A stretch of DNA of 64,000 nt from Mycobacterium sp. 1554424.7 (GCF_001665295.1 NZ_LZSE01000018.1:1-64000); one strand, 5' to 3'; shown: positions 7,580 through 16,392, numbered from the stretch's first letter. The notes: generated by a model from the sequence alone, not told the origin. Translations and numbers: made by a program.

Positions 7580-8074
7580 ATGGCCAAGGCGCTCAACCCC
7601 GTCCAGCTGCGCACGTACTTCGACTTGATGGAGGCCGTCAGCCTGCTGCAGTACGCGGTGCGACGGCAGCTACAGGCCGACGGAGGCCTGAGCTACGTGC
7701 AATTCGAGATTCTGGCCAAACTTGCCGACGCCGGACGGCCCCTCACCATGACCGACCTGGCCGACGGCGTGGTGTACAGCCGCTCCGGCCTGACCCATCA
7801 GGCCGGGCTGTTGGAAAAGGAGGGCCTGATCACCCGGGCGGCTTCGCCCGACGACCAGCGCGCCACGGTCGTCAGCATCACCGAGGAGGGCCGTGCCCGG
7901 GTCGCCAAGGTCTTGCCCGGCCACATCGAAGTGGTGCGGGAGGCGCTGTTCGACTCGCTCTCCGATCGGGACGTGCGCACCCTTGGCGAGATGATGAGCC
8001 GCGCCCGCGACCACATGCGTTCCCGGCCACCCCGCTCCGCCGCACCGCGCGGTCGCGGTGCCGGCGCCAACTGA
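7580..8074 (+). CDS. MarR family transcriptional regulator
   Basis: A 164-residue MarR protein. The winged helix lies at about residues 40-105, with the wing sequence 'SPDDQRATVVSITEEGRA' characteristic of the family. ATG 7580 was chosen. An in-frame ATG at 7556 lies within the operator and would add eight residues. GAGGA directly abuts ATG 7580, so a leaderless or short-leader transcript is possible. It likely represses itself and the upstream quinone-reductase-like gene through the three shared palindromes. The ligand is perhaps a phenolic or quinone compound, as in other MarR/MDR pairs (inference). Confidence 0.88.
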   Translation: MAKALNPVQLRTYFDLMEAVSLLQYAVRRQLQADGGLSYVQFEILAKLADAGRPLTMTDLADGVVYSRSGLTHQAGLLEKEGLITRAASPDDQRATVVSITEEGRARVAKVLPGHIEVVREALFDSLSDRDVRTLGEMMSRARDHMRSRPPRSAAPRGRGAGAN

Positions 8075-8202
8075 TGGCGTGCGCTAAAGCCTTTGGCCCT
8101 AGGGGCGTTCACGGAGCGCATGTTGGGATCGGTAGCTGCGCGAGCGGTGTCTAGTCGTACCGCAAGGAGCGAACAGGCTTCCCGAGATAAGGAGCAGGCG
8201 AC

Positions 8203-8541
8203 ATGGGATTTATGGACAAGCTGAAGGGCACCGCCATGCAGGCGATGAACCCGGTGGGCCAGGCGGCCACGCGCGACAAGATCATGAGGCTGAACCAGTC
8301 AGGTGTGCTGACGCCGGCCACGGTGGACTCGATGCGCGAGACGGGTACTCAGCTCGGCGGTGGGCACCAAATCGATTTCGAGCTCACCGTGCACCCGGCC
8401 GGCGGGGCCGATTACAAGGTGCGGGTATCGCAGTCGATGCACGATGTGACCCTCAACGGCATCTCGGAGGGGGCTCGGATCAACGTGAAGGTGGACCCCG
8501 CAGATCCGCAGTCACTGCTGGTTTGGGGCGCCGCCGGTTAG
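8203..8541 (+). CDS. Conserved actinobacterial small protein, unknown function
   Basis: A 112-residue soluble protein with no signal peptide or transmembrane segment. An N-terminal amphipathic part (MGFMDKLKGTAMQAMNPVGQ) is followed by a beta-rich region ending 'INVKVDPADPQSLLVWGAA'. ATG 8203 has GGAG at a good distance. I do not recognise a characterised family. It stands alone, with a hairpin 75 bases after its stop. Confidence 0.75.
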   Translation: MGFMDKLKGTAMQAMNPVGQAATRDKIMRLNQSGVLTPATVDSMRETGTQLGGGHQIDFELTVHPAGGADYKVRVSQSMHDVTLNGISEGARINVKVDPADPQSLLVWGAAG

Positions 8542-8615
8542 CGCAACCAGGCAACGTGGCCGCTCGACCGCACCTCCTCGGCGTGTGACCAAGTCAATTT
8601 GACAGCCACTAGCGG

Positions 8616-8649
8616 AAATGGCCCCCGGAGGAGACTCCGGCGGCCATTT
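8616..8649 (+). terminator. Terminator hairpin
   Basis: AAATGGCCCCCGGAG (8616-8630) pairs with 8635-8649 with one mismatch and a 4-base loop, followed by TTTTCC. It is another member of the ATGGCnCCCGGA stem family seen at 1170 and 4481, placed between the small conserved gene and the acyltransferase. Confidence 0.7.
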
Positions 8650-8686
8650 TCCTGCCCGACGGGGACACCTCTGGGAGCATTAGCGC

Positions 8687-10939
8687 GTGACCTTGCGCCA
8701 AGCCGAAACCGCGAGCCCTGCTCGTGGCGTCATAAGCCCTGCTCAAGGGGCGCCCGCTCAGCGCCCGGCGGAGCCGGGATTCCGCGACGATATCGAGGGC
8801 TTGCGCGGCTTCACACTGCTGGCCATCCTCGGCTTTCACATCTCCATGCCGGGCGTCAGCGGTGGCTTCGTCGGTCCGGACATATTCTTCGAAATCTCGG
8901 GCTTCGTCATCACCGGGCAGCTCTGGCGCCAGGTCAGTACCACCGGCACCATCGGGCTGCGCAAGTTCTATGGGGCGCGCGCCCGCCGGCTGCTGCCGGT
9001 GTCGGCCACGATCGGTGTCATCACGGCGATCGCCGCGGCCGTCTTGCTGCCCGTGGTGCAGGCCCAAAGCGCCTTGAAGGACGCCATCGCGTGCGCGTTG
9101 TACGTTCCGAACTTCTGGTTCATCGTCCAGCAGGTCGACTATTTCGCCGGCGGCGTGCCCTCGCCGTTCCAGCACTTCTGGACCCTGGGCGTGGAGGAAC
9201 AGTTCTATCTGTTGTGGCCGCCCATGATCGTCGGCACGGCCTGGCTGGTCCGACGGTTGCGTCGGCGTGCCAAGACCGACGCGACGCCCGCGAAAGCTCC
9301 GTCGAGAAGCCCGTACGTGGTGCTGGTTTCGGTGATCGCGGCTGTGTCGTTCGCGGTGTCGCTGCTGATCAGCTACGTGATGCCGCTCGCGGCGTACTTT
9401 TCGCTGTTCACGAGGGCCTGGCAGCTGGCCGTTGGCGCCCTGGTGGCCCTCACGGCCGAGTACTGGCGCCGGCTCCCGGCGCGAGCCGCGGTGATCACGG
9501 GATGCGCTGGGATGGCCGTGGTCCTGTGGGCCTGCGTCTTCTTGACCCCGGACGTGCCCTATCCGGGCACCGCCGCGCTGTTGCCCGTGCTGGGCACCGC
9601 GCTGGTGCTCGGCGCCGGTTGTTCGACACCGAACCGGGGCGCTGGCCGCGTCCTGGGCTGGTCACCGATGCGGTGGATTGGACGGCTGTCTTACTCGTGG
9701 TATCTGTGGCACTGGCCGGTGCTGGTGTTCGCGCCGATCCTGCTGGGCCACCCGCTGGGGTTGTTCGGCAAGTTCGTGGCGGCGGTCGTCGTCTCCGGCG
9801 CGCTCGGGTGGCTGACCCTGCGGTTGATCGAGAACCCGCTGCGATACGCCGCTGTCCTGCGCAAGTCGCCGATGAAAAGTCTGGCGGTTGGCGGTGTCGC
9901 CACGTCGGCGGCGGCCTGTGTGGGCGTGGCGTTGCTGATGTGGGTGTCGTCGATGCCGATGCCCGTCGCGGTCGCGCACGGCGCGCAGGCCGCGCCGCTG
10001 ACGATCACTGCCGCGCCCGCCCCGACGAGGGACAGCGTAGCGGCCTACGACGCGGCGGTGCAGAACGTGTTCTCGCAGGTACAGGCCGGGGTCGCGGCAT
10101 CGGCCGACCTGAGAGCCGTGCCGTCGAACCTGAACCCGTCGGTTGGCGACGCGGCGGGCGAAGTCGGGGCGATGTTGTTCAACGGCTGCCTGCGGGCACC
10201 TTTGCAAAGCGGACAGCCCGAGTGCGCGATGGGCGATACCGCCTCCAAGACGACGGTGGCCATGATCGGCGACTCGCATTCCTCGATGTGGATTCCGGCG
10301 TTCCAGCAGATCGGTACGCAGCGGCCCTGGCGGCTCGAGGCCATGGCCAAGGCGGCCTGCCCGATGATGGACCTGCCGATCGCCCCTAACCCGATCGCCA
10401 GTCTGGTGGTCGAATACATTCAAAAATGCGGCCAATGGCGCGGCCAGATCATGGACCGGCTACGCGCAGAGCACCCGGCGCTCGTCATGCTGAGCGTGTT
10501 TCGGGGATACACGGCCACCCACAGCAACGGATTCCGGTCGGGTTTCACGTCATATGACGCGGCGTGGATCGACGGCCTGACCCGCCTGGTGCGCCAACTG
10601 CGCGAGACCGGCGCCAAGGTGCTGGTGCTCGGGCCGCTGCCGCATCTGGAGACGGCGGTGCCGGGCTGCCTGTCCCAGCACCTCGATGACGCGACGGCTT
10701 GCTCGCCGCCCATGTCGACAGCGTTCGACCGGCCGGGCATGGCGGCCGAGGCCGCCGCAGTCAAAGCCGGTGGCGGACAATACGCCGACCTCACCGACCT
10801 GTTCTGCACCGCGAACCGCTGCCCGGTCATCGTCGGCAACACCTTGGTCTACGTCGACGCGGGTCACCTGACGATCGAATACTCCCGGCTGCTGGCGCCG
10901 GCGATCGCGGCATTGGCCGACCGCGCGCTCCACAGCTGA
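8687..10939 (+). CDS. Membrane acyltransferase (acyltransferase-3) fused to SGNH domain
   Basis: A 750-residue OafA-like protein. The N-terminal acyltransferase-3 domain (about residues 25-400) begins GFRDDIEGLRGFTLLAILGF and has some ten membrane helices. The C-terminal extracytoplasmic SGNH hydrolase-like domain (about 490-750) carries G528-D-S-H531 with catalytic Ser530 and the D724-A-G-H727 pair. Such fusions transfer acyl groups to cell-surface glycans or glycolipids. The start is GTG 8687. The length matches mycobacterial homologues such as the Rv1565c/Rv0111 type. The acceptor cannot be told from sequence. Confidence 0.92.
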   Translation: MTLRQAETASPARGVISPAQGAPAQRPAEPGFRDDIEGLRGFTLLAILGFHISMPGVSGGFVGPDIFFEISGFVITGQLWRQVSTTGTIGLRKFYGARARRLLPVSATIGVITAIAAAVLLPVVQAQSALKDAIACALYVPNFWFIVQQVDYFAGGVPSPFQHFWTLGVEEQFYLLWPPMIVGTAWLVRRLRRRAKTDATPAKAPSRSPYVVLVSVIAAVSFAVSLLISYVMPLAAYFSLFTRAWQLAVGALVALTAEYWRRLPARAAVITGCAGMAVVLWACVFLTPDVPYPGTAALLPVLGTALVLGAGCSTPNRGAGRVLGWSPMRWIGRLSYSWYLWHWPVLVFAPILLGHPLGLFGKFVAAVVVSGALGWLTLRLIENPLRYAAVLRKSPMKSLAVGGVATSAAACVGVALLMWVSSMPMPVAVAHGAQAAPLTITAAPAPTRDSVAAYDAAVQNVFSQVQAGVAASADLRAVPSNLNPSVGDAAGEVGAMLFNGCLRAPLQSGQPECAMGDTASKTTVAMIGDSHSSMWIPAFQQIGTQRPWRLEAMAKAACPMMDLPIAPNPIASLVVEYIQKCGQWRGQIMDRLRAEHPALVMLSVFRGYTATHSNGFRSGFTSYDAAWIDGLTRLVRQLRETGAKVLVLGPLPHLETAVPGCLSQHLDDATACSPPMSTAFDRPGMAAEAAAVKAGGGQYADLTDLFCTANRCPVIVGNTLVYVDAGHLTIEYSRLLAPAIAALADRALHS

Positions 10940-10991
10940 CCCGACGCCGCCGATCCGTTGCCGTGAGCGCAGAAATGGGTAACCGAATCGC

Positions 10992-11354
10992 ATGGTTCGC
11001 CAGGACGAGGGCCGATGGGATGTCAGCGTCAAGAGCAACGCGGTTTGCCTTGAGCGCATCTCCGACGGCGACAAGCAGTTATTCGAAGATTTGTTGGCAC
11101 CCGAGGAGGCCCGCAAGCTAGCCGGACTCCTGACCAAGTACGCCGACAAGGCCGACGAGGCGGAGAACTCCGAGGACTCCGACAAGTCGGAGGACGAGGA
11201 CTCCGATAAGTCGGGCGACTCCGATAAGTCCGACGACTCCGATAAGTCCGACGACTCCGACAAGTCCGACGACTCCGACAAGGCCGACGACGAGGACTCC
11301 GATAGCTCTGAGGACGAGGACAAGTCCGAGGAATCCGATAAGTCCGAGGACTAG
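10992..11354 (+). CDS. Small protein with highly acidic DSDKSD-repeat tail
   Basis: A 120-residue protein. Residues 1-55 look like a small folded domain (RWDVSVKSNAVCLERISDGD...LLAPEEARKLAGLLTKYADKA). Residues 56-120 are almost only D, E, S and K in repeated DSDKSD/DSDKSE hexads. The encoding DNA is a run of 18-bp degenerate direct repeats. The tail is very negative and probably disordered. It may bind cations or basic surfaces, or mimic nucleic acid (inference). I know no named function. Confidence 0.75.
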   Translation: MVRQDEGRWDVSVKSNAVCLERISDGDKQLFEDLLAPEEARKLAGLLTKYADKADEAENSEDSDKSEDEDSDKSGDSDKSDDSDKSDDSDKSDDSDKADDEDSDSSEDEDKSEESDKSED

Positions 11355-11367
11355 TGTCGCCGCGCCG

Positions 11368-11658
11368 CTAGAAGCACCCGCTCACATGAACTCGCCGGCC
11401 CGCCCCCGCGCAGACGCTCACGTTCGGCGGCGGAAAGTCTTGCGGCAGTGGCGCATAGTCGCCCGGCGGCGGGGCGTAGGTGTTGACGGTGTCGGCGACG
11501 TTGGTGCACCCGCTCACCGAAACGCGCCTTCCGACGCTCGCGCAGACGTCGGCGTTGGCCACGCCGGGGGGCTGCACGACGGCATAAATTTCCGGGATGG
11601 CGGTAAGGGCCAACACCGTGACCCCCGCGGCGGTCCAAGACCGTGCCCACACATTCAT
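11368..11658 (-). CDS. Small secreted cysteine-paired protein, internal duplication
   Basis: A 96-residue protein with an N-terminal signal or anchor segment (about 8-28) and two similar cysteine motifs, VCASVGRRVSVSGC (C39/C51) and VCAGAGRRVHVSGC (C83/C95). A Pro/Tyr-rich linker separates them. Each pair has the same C-x11-C spacing, suggesting two small disulfide loops outside the membrane. It follows the hemophore-like gene by 10 bases on the same strand and is likely co-transcribed. Function is unknown. Confidence 0.7.
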   Translation of the reverse strand: MNVWARSWTAAGVTVLALTAIPEIYAVVQPPGVANADVCASVGRRVSVSGCTNVADTVNTYAPPPGDYAPLPQDFPPPNVSVCAGAGRRVHVSGCF

Positions 11659-11668
11659 CGTGATCTCC

Positions 11669-12055
11669 TCAGGGGGTGGCGCCGGCCTCGCCGACCAGCG
11701 GCGTCCACTGGCAGCGCTGCCTGATGTCGACCAGGGGCTGACGGATGCTTTCCAGGTCGGCCTGCTCTTGCGGGTTGGCGTTGAAGTAGTTCTGCACGTC
11801 GTCGCGGATCTGATCTTTGGGCCGATCCTGAAGGCCGGTGTAGAACTCGTTCACGTCGGGATGCGTGAACAGATAGCTCGACAGCGACGCCGCGACACCG
11901 GCCGCGACACCGGCGACGTCCCCGGCCGTGCAGTTGGCCGGCCGAGGATCGGCCGCGGCCGTCCCCGCGGTGGCAAACAACACTGTGCCGGTGATCGCGC
12001 CGGCGCCAAGCACACCGACGAGCGCCCGGCGCCGAATGGAGGTTGGGAGAAACAT
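11669..12055 (-). CDS. Hemophore-related secreted protein
   Basis: A 128-residue exported protein. The signal peptide ends near residue 35 (GTAAADP). The mature helical domain has two conserved cysteines (C42 and C115) and the pattern 'YLFTHPDVNEFYTGL...YFNANPQEQADLESIRQPL'. This matches the mycobacterial haem-binding hemophore-like family (Rv0203 type). ATG 12055 is supported by AAGGAG. It probably takes part in haem capture in the cell envelope. It shares a likely operon with the small cysteine-paired protein. A second family member lies at 40176-40574. Confidence 0.85.
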   Translation of the reverse strand: MFLPTSIRRRALVGVLGAGAITGTVLFATAGTAAADPRPANCTAGDVAGVAAGVAASLSSYLFTHPDVNEFYTGLQDRPKDQIRDDVQNYFNANPQEQADLESIRQPLVDIRQRCQWTPLVGEAGATP

Positions 12056-12186
12056 AGCGGGCTCCTTCCTGCGCATAGACCATCTTCTGCCCACGTCGCC
12101 GGTTGCGGAAGGGCCGCGGGCCGCCAAGACCCGGCTCACCGCCGCCAAGTTCCGTTAATGTCCAAAGGCCGACAGGAAGGACCGCA

Positions 12187-12636
12187 ATGAACCGATCGCA
12201 CCCGCGGGCCGCAGGATTCACGTCCATGGCAACCGCCGCTGCGGTGTGCGCCGCCATTGCGGCGCCCGCGACGGCACACGCGACCCCGCCGATCGGGGTC
12301 ACCGCGGTGACCCTGTCCAAGCAAACCGTCGGCGGCAAGGATTACATCGTCAGCGAGATCACGGTTGCGCCCAACGGGAGCACCGGCTGGCACACGCACC
12401 AGGGCGAGATCTACGGCGTCATCAAGTCCGGCGTGCTGACCCACTACGGGTCGGACTGTCAGCAGGACGGCGTCTACGGCCCCGGGGCCGCCATCACCGA
12501 CCCCACCGGGCCCGAGCACGTTCACCTTGCCCGCAACCTGGGAACGACGCCGCTGGTCCTCGACGTGACCTACATAGACCCGGCGGGAGCGCCCACCTCC
12601 GATGACGCACCCAACCCGGGCTGCGACTTCTCGTGA
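12187..12636 (+). CDS. Exported cupin-domain protein
   Basis: A 149-residue protein with a signal peptide (cleavage near ATAHATP, residue about 33) and a single cupin barrel. Metal-site residues are visible in 'GWHTHQGEIYGVIKSG' (HxH...E) and 'GPEHVHLARN'. AGGAAGGA precedes ATG 12187. The stop overlaps the GTG of the downstream antiporter, so the two are translationally coupled. It may bind a metal and a small ligand outside the membrane; the reaction is unknown. Confidence 0.85.
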   Translation: MNRSHPRAAGFTSMATAAAVCAAIAAPATAHATPPIGVTAVTLSKQTVGGKDYIVSEITVAPNGSTGWHTHQGEIYGVIKSGVLTHYGSDCQQDGVYGPGAAITDPTGPEHVHLARNLGTTPLVLDVTYIDPAGAPTSDDAPNPGCDFS

Positions 12637-13787
12637 GCACGTTCGGCTTTCACACCCTGGCGCTGCTGGCCGCCATCGGTTTCGCCGGCCCGGTGCTCGC
12701 GTCAGTGCCGCACGTTCGGATACCCGTCGTCATCGGTGAGCTGGCCGCGGGGCTCGTCGTGGGCAAGACCGGCTTCGGCATCATCGACGCCGCCAACCCG
12801 ACCCTGCAGCTGCTCGCGAACATCGGCTTCGCGCTGGTGATGTTCGTCGTGGGCACCCACGTTCCCGTCCGCGACCCCAAGCTGCGCTCGGCGGCGCCGC
12901 GGGCGCTTGTGCGCGCGGTCGCGGTGGGCGCCGCCGCTGCGGTGATCGGCATCGCGCTGGCGGAGGCATTCGGCACCGGGCACGCCGCGCTCTACACCGT
13001 CCTGATGGCCTCCTCGTCGGCGGCGCTGGCGTTACCGGTGATCGATTCGCTGCGGTTGCAGGGGCCCGACGTGCTGTCGGTGACCGTTCAGATCGCCATT
13101 GCCGATGCCGCCGGAATCGTCTTGCTGCCGTTGGCAATTGACCTGCGGCGGGCGCCGATCGCGGCACTCGGTGGGCTGGCGATCGCGGCCTGCGCGGTGG
13201 TGATGTTCATCGTCCTGCACGCGGCCGACCGCAACGGCTGGCGGCAGCGCCTGCACAAGTACTCCGAAAAACGGCTCTTCGCACTGGAATTGCGCACCAA
13301 CCTGGTCGTGCTGTTCGCACTGGCGGCGCTGGCCTCCAGCACGCACGTGTCGATCATGCTGGCGGGTTTCGCGTTGGGTCTGGTGATCGCCTTGGTCGGC
13401 GAACCGCGACGGCTGGCGCGCCAGCTGTTCGGCATCACCGAGGGCTTTTTCAGCCCGCTGTTCTTCGTCTGGCTGGGCGCCTCGCTACAGGTGCGCGAGT
13501 TGGGCGCGCACCCCAAGCTCATCCTGCTCGGGCTGGGCCTGGGGCTGGGTGCGGTGCTGGCGCATTGCGTGGGACGGTTCCTCGGTCAGCCGCTGACGCT
13601 GGCGGCGCTGTCCGCCGCGCAGCTGGGCGTGCCGGTGGCCGCGGCCACCATCGGCACCGAGGAACACCTTCTTGTCCCGGGCGAAGCGTCGGCGTTGATG
13701 TTCGGCGCTTTGCTGACGATCGCCGGCACGTCGCTCGCCGGCGCGCTGGCGGCGCGCGGTCGGCCGGCCGCGACGTCGCGAAAGTGA
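12633..13787 (+). CDS. Cation:proton antiporter, Kef/CPA2-like
   Basis: A 384-residue polytopic protein with roughly eleven or twelve membrane segments and the Na/H-exchanger domain throughout. Typical features are 'PVVIGELAAGLVVGKTGFG' near the N-terminus and 'LRTNLVVLFALAAL' midway. It lacks the C-terminal TrkA-N domain of full Kef proteins. GTG 12633 overlaps the cupin stop by four bases. It likely exchanges K+ or Na+ for H+. Confidence 0.9.
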   Translation: MSTFGFHTLALLAAIGFAGPVLASVPHVRIPVVIGELAAGLVVGKTGFGIIDAANPTLQLLANIGFALVMFVVGTHVPVRDPKLRSAAPRALVRAVAVGAAAAVIGIALAEAFGTGHAALYTVLMASSSAALALPVIDSLRLQGPDVLSVTVQIAIADAAGIVLLPLAIDLRRAPIAALGGLAIAACAVVMFIVLHAADRNGWRQRLHKYSEKRLFALELRTNLVVLFALAALASSTHVSIMLAGFALGLVIALVGEPRRLARQLFGITEGFFSPLFFVWLGASLQVRELGAHPKLILLGLGLGLGAVLAHCVGRFLGQPLTLAALSAAQLGVPVAAATIGTEEHLLVPGEASALMFGALLTIAGTSLAGALAARGRPAATSRK

Positions 13788-13819
13788 CGAAGGGTCGGAC
13801 TGACCTTCGAGCTCGGGAA

Positions 13820-13835
13820 TTGGCACAAAGTCCTT
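13820..13835 (-). promoter_or_regulatory. Candidate DosR box before Acg-type nitroreductase
   Basis: Read on the reverse strand, AAGGACTTTGTGCCAA resembles the DosR consensus (GGGACTTTxGxCC core) with some mismatches. It lies about 90 bp upstream of the nitroreductase start. A GGTC-N5-GACC inverted repeat is at 13793-13805. It is tentative because it was matched by eye only. Confidence 0.35.
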
Positions 13836-13922
13836 TTGCCTAGTGCCGTCGTCCTCTCGTCTAGCCGGGGGTGATTACGCGACCGTAGACGTGACGAGGC
13901 TTCACCGAAGGGAACTTGAGCC

Positions 13923-14900
13923 ATGAACGCACGCTTTCCGGACGCCGGCACGGTCCGGACCGTCCTGACACTGGCGGGCCGCGCACCTTCGGTGCACAAC
14001 ACGCAACCGTGGCGGTGGCGGGTCGACGATACGAGCCTGCATCTGTACGCGGACGCGGAACGCCAGCTGCCCAACACCGACCCGGACGGTCGGGACCTGA
14101 TCCTGAGTTGTGGCACGGCGCTGCATCACTGCGTCATAGCCTTCGCCGCCGTCGGGTGGCTGGCCAAGGTGACCCGGCTGCCGAATCCCGACGATCCCAA
14201 TCACCTCGCCGCGATCGAGTTGTCCCCGTACCCGGCCGACGCGCTCGACATCGCGCTCGCCGCGGCGATACCGCGGCGTCGCACCGACCGTCGTCACTAC
14301 AGCTCCTGGCCGGTGCCGATCGGTGACATCGCACTGATGGCCGCCCGGGCGGCCCGAAACGGCGTGACACTCTGCCAAGTCGAGGACCTCGACAAGCTGA
14401 ACAAGATCGTCGCCGAATCCGTTGCAGCGCACCTCAATCGCGAATATCTCGCCGAGCTCACCGCGTGGAGCGGGCGCTACGCGTCGGTGGCCGGTGTCCC
14501 GGCGCGTAGCGCGCCGGCGTCGGATCCCGAGGCGAAGATCCCGGGCCGGTTGTTCGCCGGCCCCGCGCTGTCCCAGGCACCGGAATCGTCGCCCGCGGAG
14601 GACAGCGCCGTCGTGCTGGCGCTGGGAACGCGGGCGGACGACCGGCTGGCGCAGCTGCGTGCCGGCGAGGCCACCAGCGTCGTGCTGCTCACCGCGACCG
14701 CGATGGGCTTGGCCAGTTGCCCGGTCACCGAACCGCTGGAGATCGCCGCCACCCGCGAGTCGGTGCGCTCCGACATCTTCGGAGGCGGCGACTTTCCGCA
14801 GATGTTGCTCCGGGTTGGCTGGGCGCCGATCAACGCCGACCCGTTGCCGGCGACGCCGCGGCGCGATCTGTCGGAGTTCGTCGAGTGGACGAACGGGTAA
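13923..14900 (+). CDS. Acg family FMN-binding nitroreductase-like protein
   Basis: A 325-residue protein with the family signature 'LAGRAPSVHNTQPWRWRV' at about 17-34 and 'RRRTDRRHYSSWPVP' midway. The length matches M. tuberculosis Rv3131 and acg (about 330 residues), which are DosR-regulon genes. These proteins have a double nitroreductase fold. At least Acg is thought to bind FMN as a sink, without classic nitroreductase activity. GAAGGGA precedes ATG 13923. It is convergent with the PNPOx-like gene and 1.6 kb from devR, which supports membership of the hypoxia regulon. Confidence 0.92.
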   Translation: MNARFPDAGTVRTVLTLAGRAPSVHNTQPWRWRVDDTSLHLYADAERQLPNTDPDGRDLILSCGTALHHCVIAFAAVGWLAKVTRLPNPDDPNHLAAIELSPYPADALDIALAAAIPRRRTDRRHYSSWPVPIGDIALMAARAARNGVTLCQVEDLDKLNKIVAESVAAHLNREYLAELTAWSGRYASVAGVPARSAPASDPEAKIPGRLFAGPALSQAPESSPAEDSAVVLALGTRADDRLAQLRAGEATSVVLLTATAMGLASCPVTEPLEIAATRESVRSDIFGGGDFPQMLLRVGWAPINADPLPATPRRDLSEFVEWTNG

Positions 14901-14936
14901 GTCGTTGAAGATCAAGCTCTTTCCGGGGCCAGCCGG

Positions 14937-15350
14937 TTAGAGCGGCGGGCCGAACCGGAACCGGCGTCCGGTGACCGCTTCGGGAAGAATCCGCACGTAA
15001 TGCGACTTCTCGGACCAGGTCCACGGCAGCAGCTGTGCGCGTTCGGCCTCCTCGATCTGCTCGTCGCTGCGCAGGGAGCGCGCCGTGCCCTTGACGATCA
15101 CGCTCCAACCCTGCGCGACGTCGTGCTCATCGACCTCGAACAGCACGCGGTTGTTGATCGCGGTGCTGACCAGCTTCGTGCCCTCCGCCGTGCGAAACAG
15201 GACCGTGCGGTGCTGCACGACGAAGTTGACGGGGAAGATCTCGGCTTGGCCGTCGACGGTGGTGACCAATCGCCCGAGCGCGACGCTGGACATGAGATCC
15301 CAGCATTCGTGCTCCGGCAGGACCGTCACGCCATCATCCGTTATGGACAT
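14937..15350 (-). CDS. Pyridoxamine 5'-phosphate oxidase-like (PNPOx) protein
   Basis: A 137-residue split-barrel flavin-binding protein. 'LGRLVTTVDGQAEIFPVNFVV' and 'VLFRTAEGTKL' are typical of the PNPOx-like family, which binds FMN, F420 or haem. It lies between two Acg-type nitroreductases, as the PNPOx-like Rv3129 sits beside Rv3131/Rv3127 in M. tuberculosis. A partial DosR-box-like sequence (GGGTCATTCGTACA, 15390-15403) is about 40 bp upstream of its start. It likely acts in redox adaptation under hypoxia; the substrate is unknown. Confidence 0.85.
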   Translation of the reverse strand: MSITDDGVTVLPEHECWDLMSSVALGRLVTTVDGQAEIFPVNFVVQHRTVLFRTAEGTKLVSTAINNRVLFEVDEHDVAQGWSVIVKGTARSLRSDEQIEEAERAQLLPWTWSEKSHYVRILPEAVTGRRFRFGPPL

Positions 15351-15414
15351 CAGCCACCCTTCTTGATAGGTCGAAGTGATTGAACGACTGGGTCATTCGT
15401 ACAGGCGCAGCCGG

Positions 15415-16392
15415 CTAACAGATCCGCAACACGTCATCGGGCGCGCGCCGCGGAGTCGGAGGCGGAGCGGCCTCCATCGGCGGCGCTATACCGGCGCGGA
15501 TCAATACCTGTGGCCGGCCGTCGTTTTCGAGCAGACCGCGCACGATGTCGCGGCTTTCGTCAAGCTCGATCAGATGAGTCAGCGTGCAAGTCGCCAGGAA
15601 GGCCATCGTGCACTCGAGCAGCACGTTCGACAACACCTCGCCGCACCGCAGCACGTCCGCAACCGTGTCCTCAGCGGTGGACAGCACCAAAATCCTCGAC
15701 CAGTCCACCGCGACGTCGGGGCGCCGATCCCCGCGGCCCCGGGCCGGGAATTCCCGCGCGATGTCCACGCGGCCAACTTCCTTGTCCGACAGCAGTGCGT
15801 CCGGTGGCACACCCGCGTTCGCCGCGAAAGGCGAAGTCCACCATTCGAGTTCGGCGTGATACGACGCATCGTCACGGCGAAGCGCTTCGGAGAGCTGTGA
15901 GGCTTTGACCAGTATGGGTCGATCTCCGTCGGAGAGCACGTCAAGCGTCACCAAGTTCTCGTCGAACGCACTTCGCAGCACGGGTTCAAAGAGATCCCAG
16001 TAGGTGGGCTGTCCCATCGGGAGCCGGTCGGTTCGGCGTTGCAGAATCGCGTTGGCGCGGTCACGCTGCGCGCGGGTGACGTGCTCGACGGAACGGAATT
16101 CGATCGTCGCCAAATGGTTGGGGTCATTGGGATTAGGAAACCGTTCGACCTCCGCGCCCCAACCCGCGGCCAGCACCGCGACCCGAAGATGATCGAGCGC
16201 CGCGCCACAGCTGAGGATCGCCTCTCGGCCGGAACGGTCCGCGCCCGGCACCGTTCGCTCGCGATCGACGAAGAGGCGCAAGACGCCGTCCTCGGCCACC
16301 CAGCGCCACGGCTGGCTGTTGTGCACCGACGGGGCACGGCACGCGAGATGCACCGCTTCTCTGAGGGTCTGGGTGTCCACCGTCGTTTTCAT
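15415..16392 (-). CDS. Second Acg family nitroreductase-like protein
   Basis: A 325-residue paralogue of the protein at 13923. It has 'ACRAPSVHNSQPWRWVAEDG' near the N-terminus, 'LQRRTDRLPMGQPTYWD' midway and the same length. It is divergent from devR across 161 bp containing a good DosR-box candidate at 16459-16472, so it is probably under direct DosR control. ATG 16392 begins MKTTVDTQTLREA. The two copies share roughly the same architecture but have diverged, so this is an old duplication. Confidence 0.92.
   Translation of the reverse strand: MKTTVDTQTLREAVHLACRAPSVHNSQPWRWVAEDGVLRLFVDRERTVPGADRSGREAILSCGAALDHLRVAVLAAGWGAEVERFPNPNDPNHLATIEFRSVEHVTRAQRDRANAILQRRTDRLPMGQPTYWDLFEPVLRSAFDENLVTLDVLSDGDRPILVKASQLSEALRRDDASYHAELEWWTSPFAANAGVPPDALLSDKEVGRVDIAREFPARGRGDRRPDVAVDWSRILVLSTAEDTVADVLRCGEVLSNVLLECTMAFLATCTLTHLIELDESRDIVRGLLENDGRPQVLIRAGIAPPMEAAPPPTPRRAPDDVLRIC

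Noticed and set aside
11159-11352. CRISPR-like 18-bp repeats
   Set aside because: The units are contiguous, in frame and code for DSDKSD; there are no spacers or cas genes.
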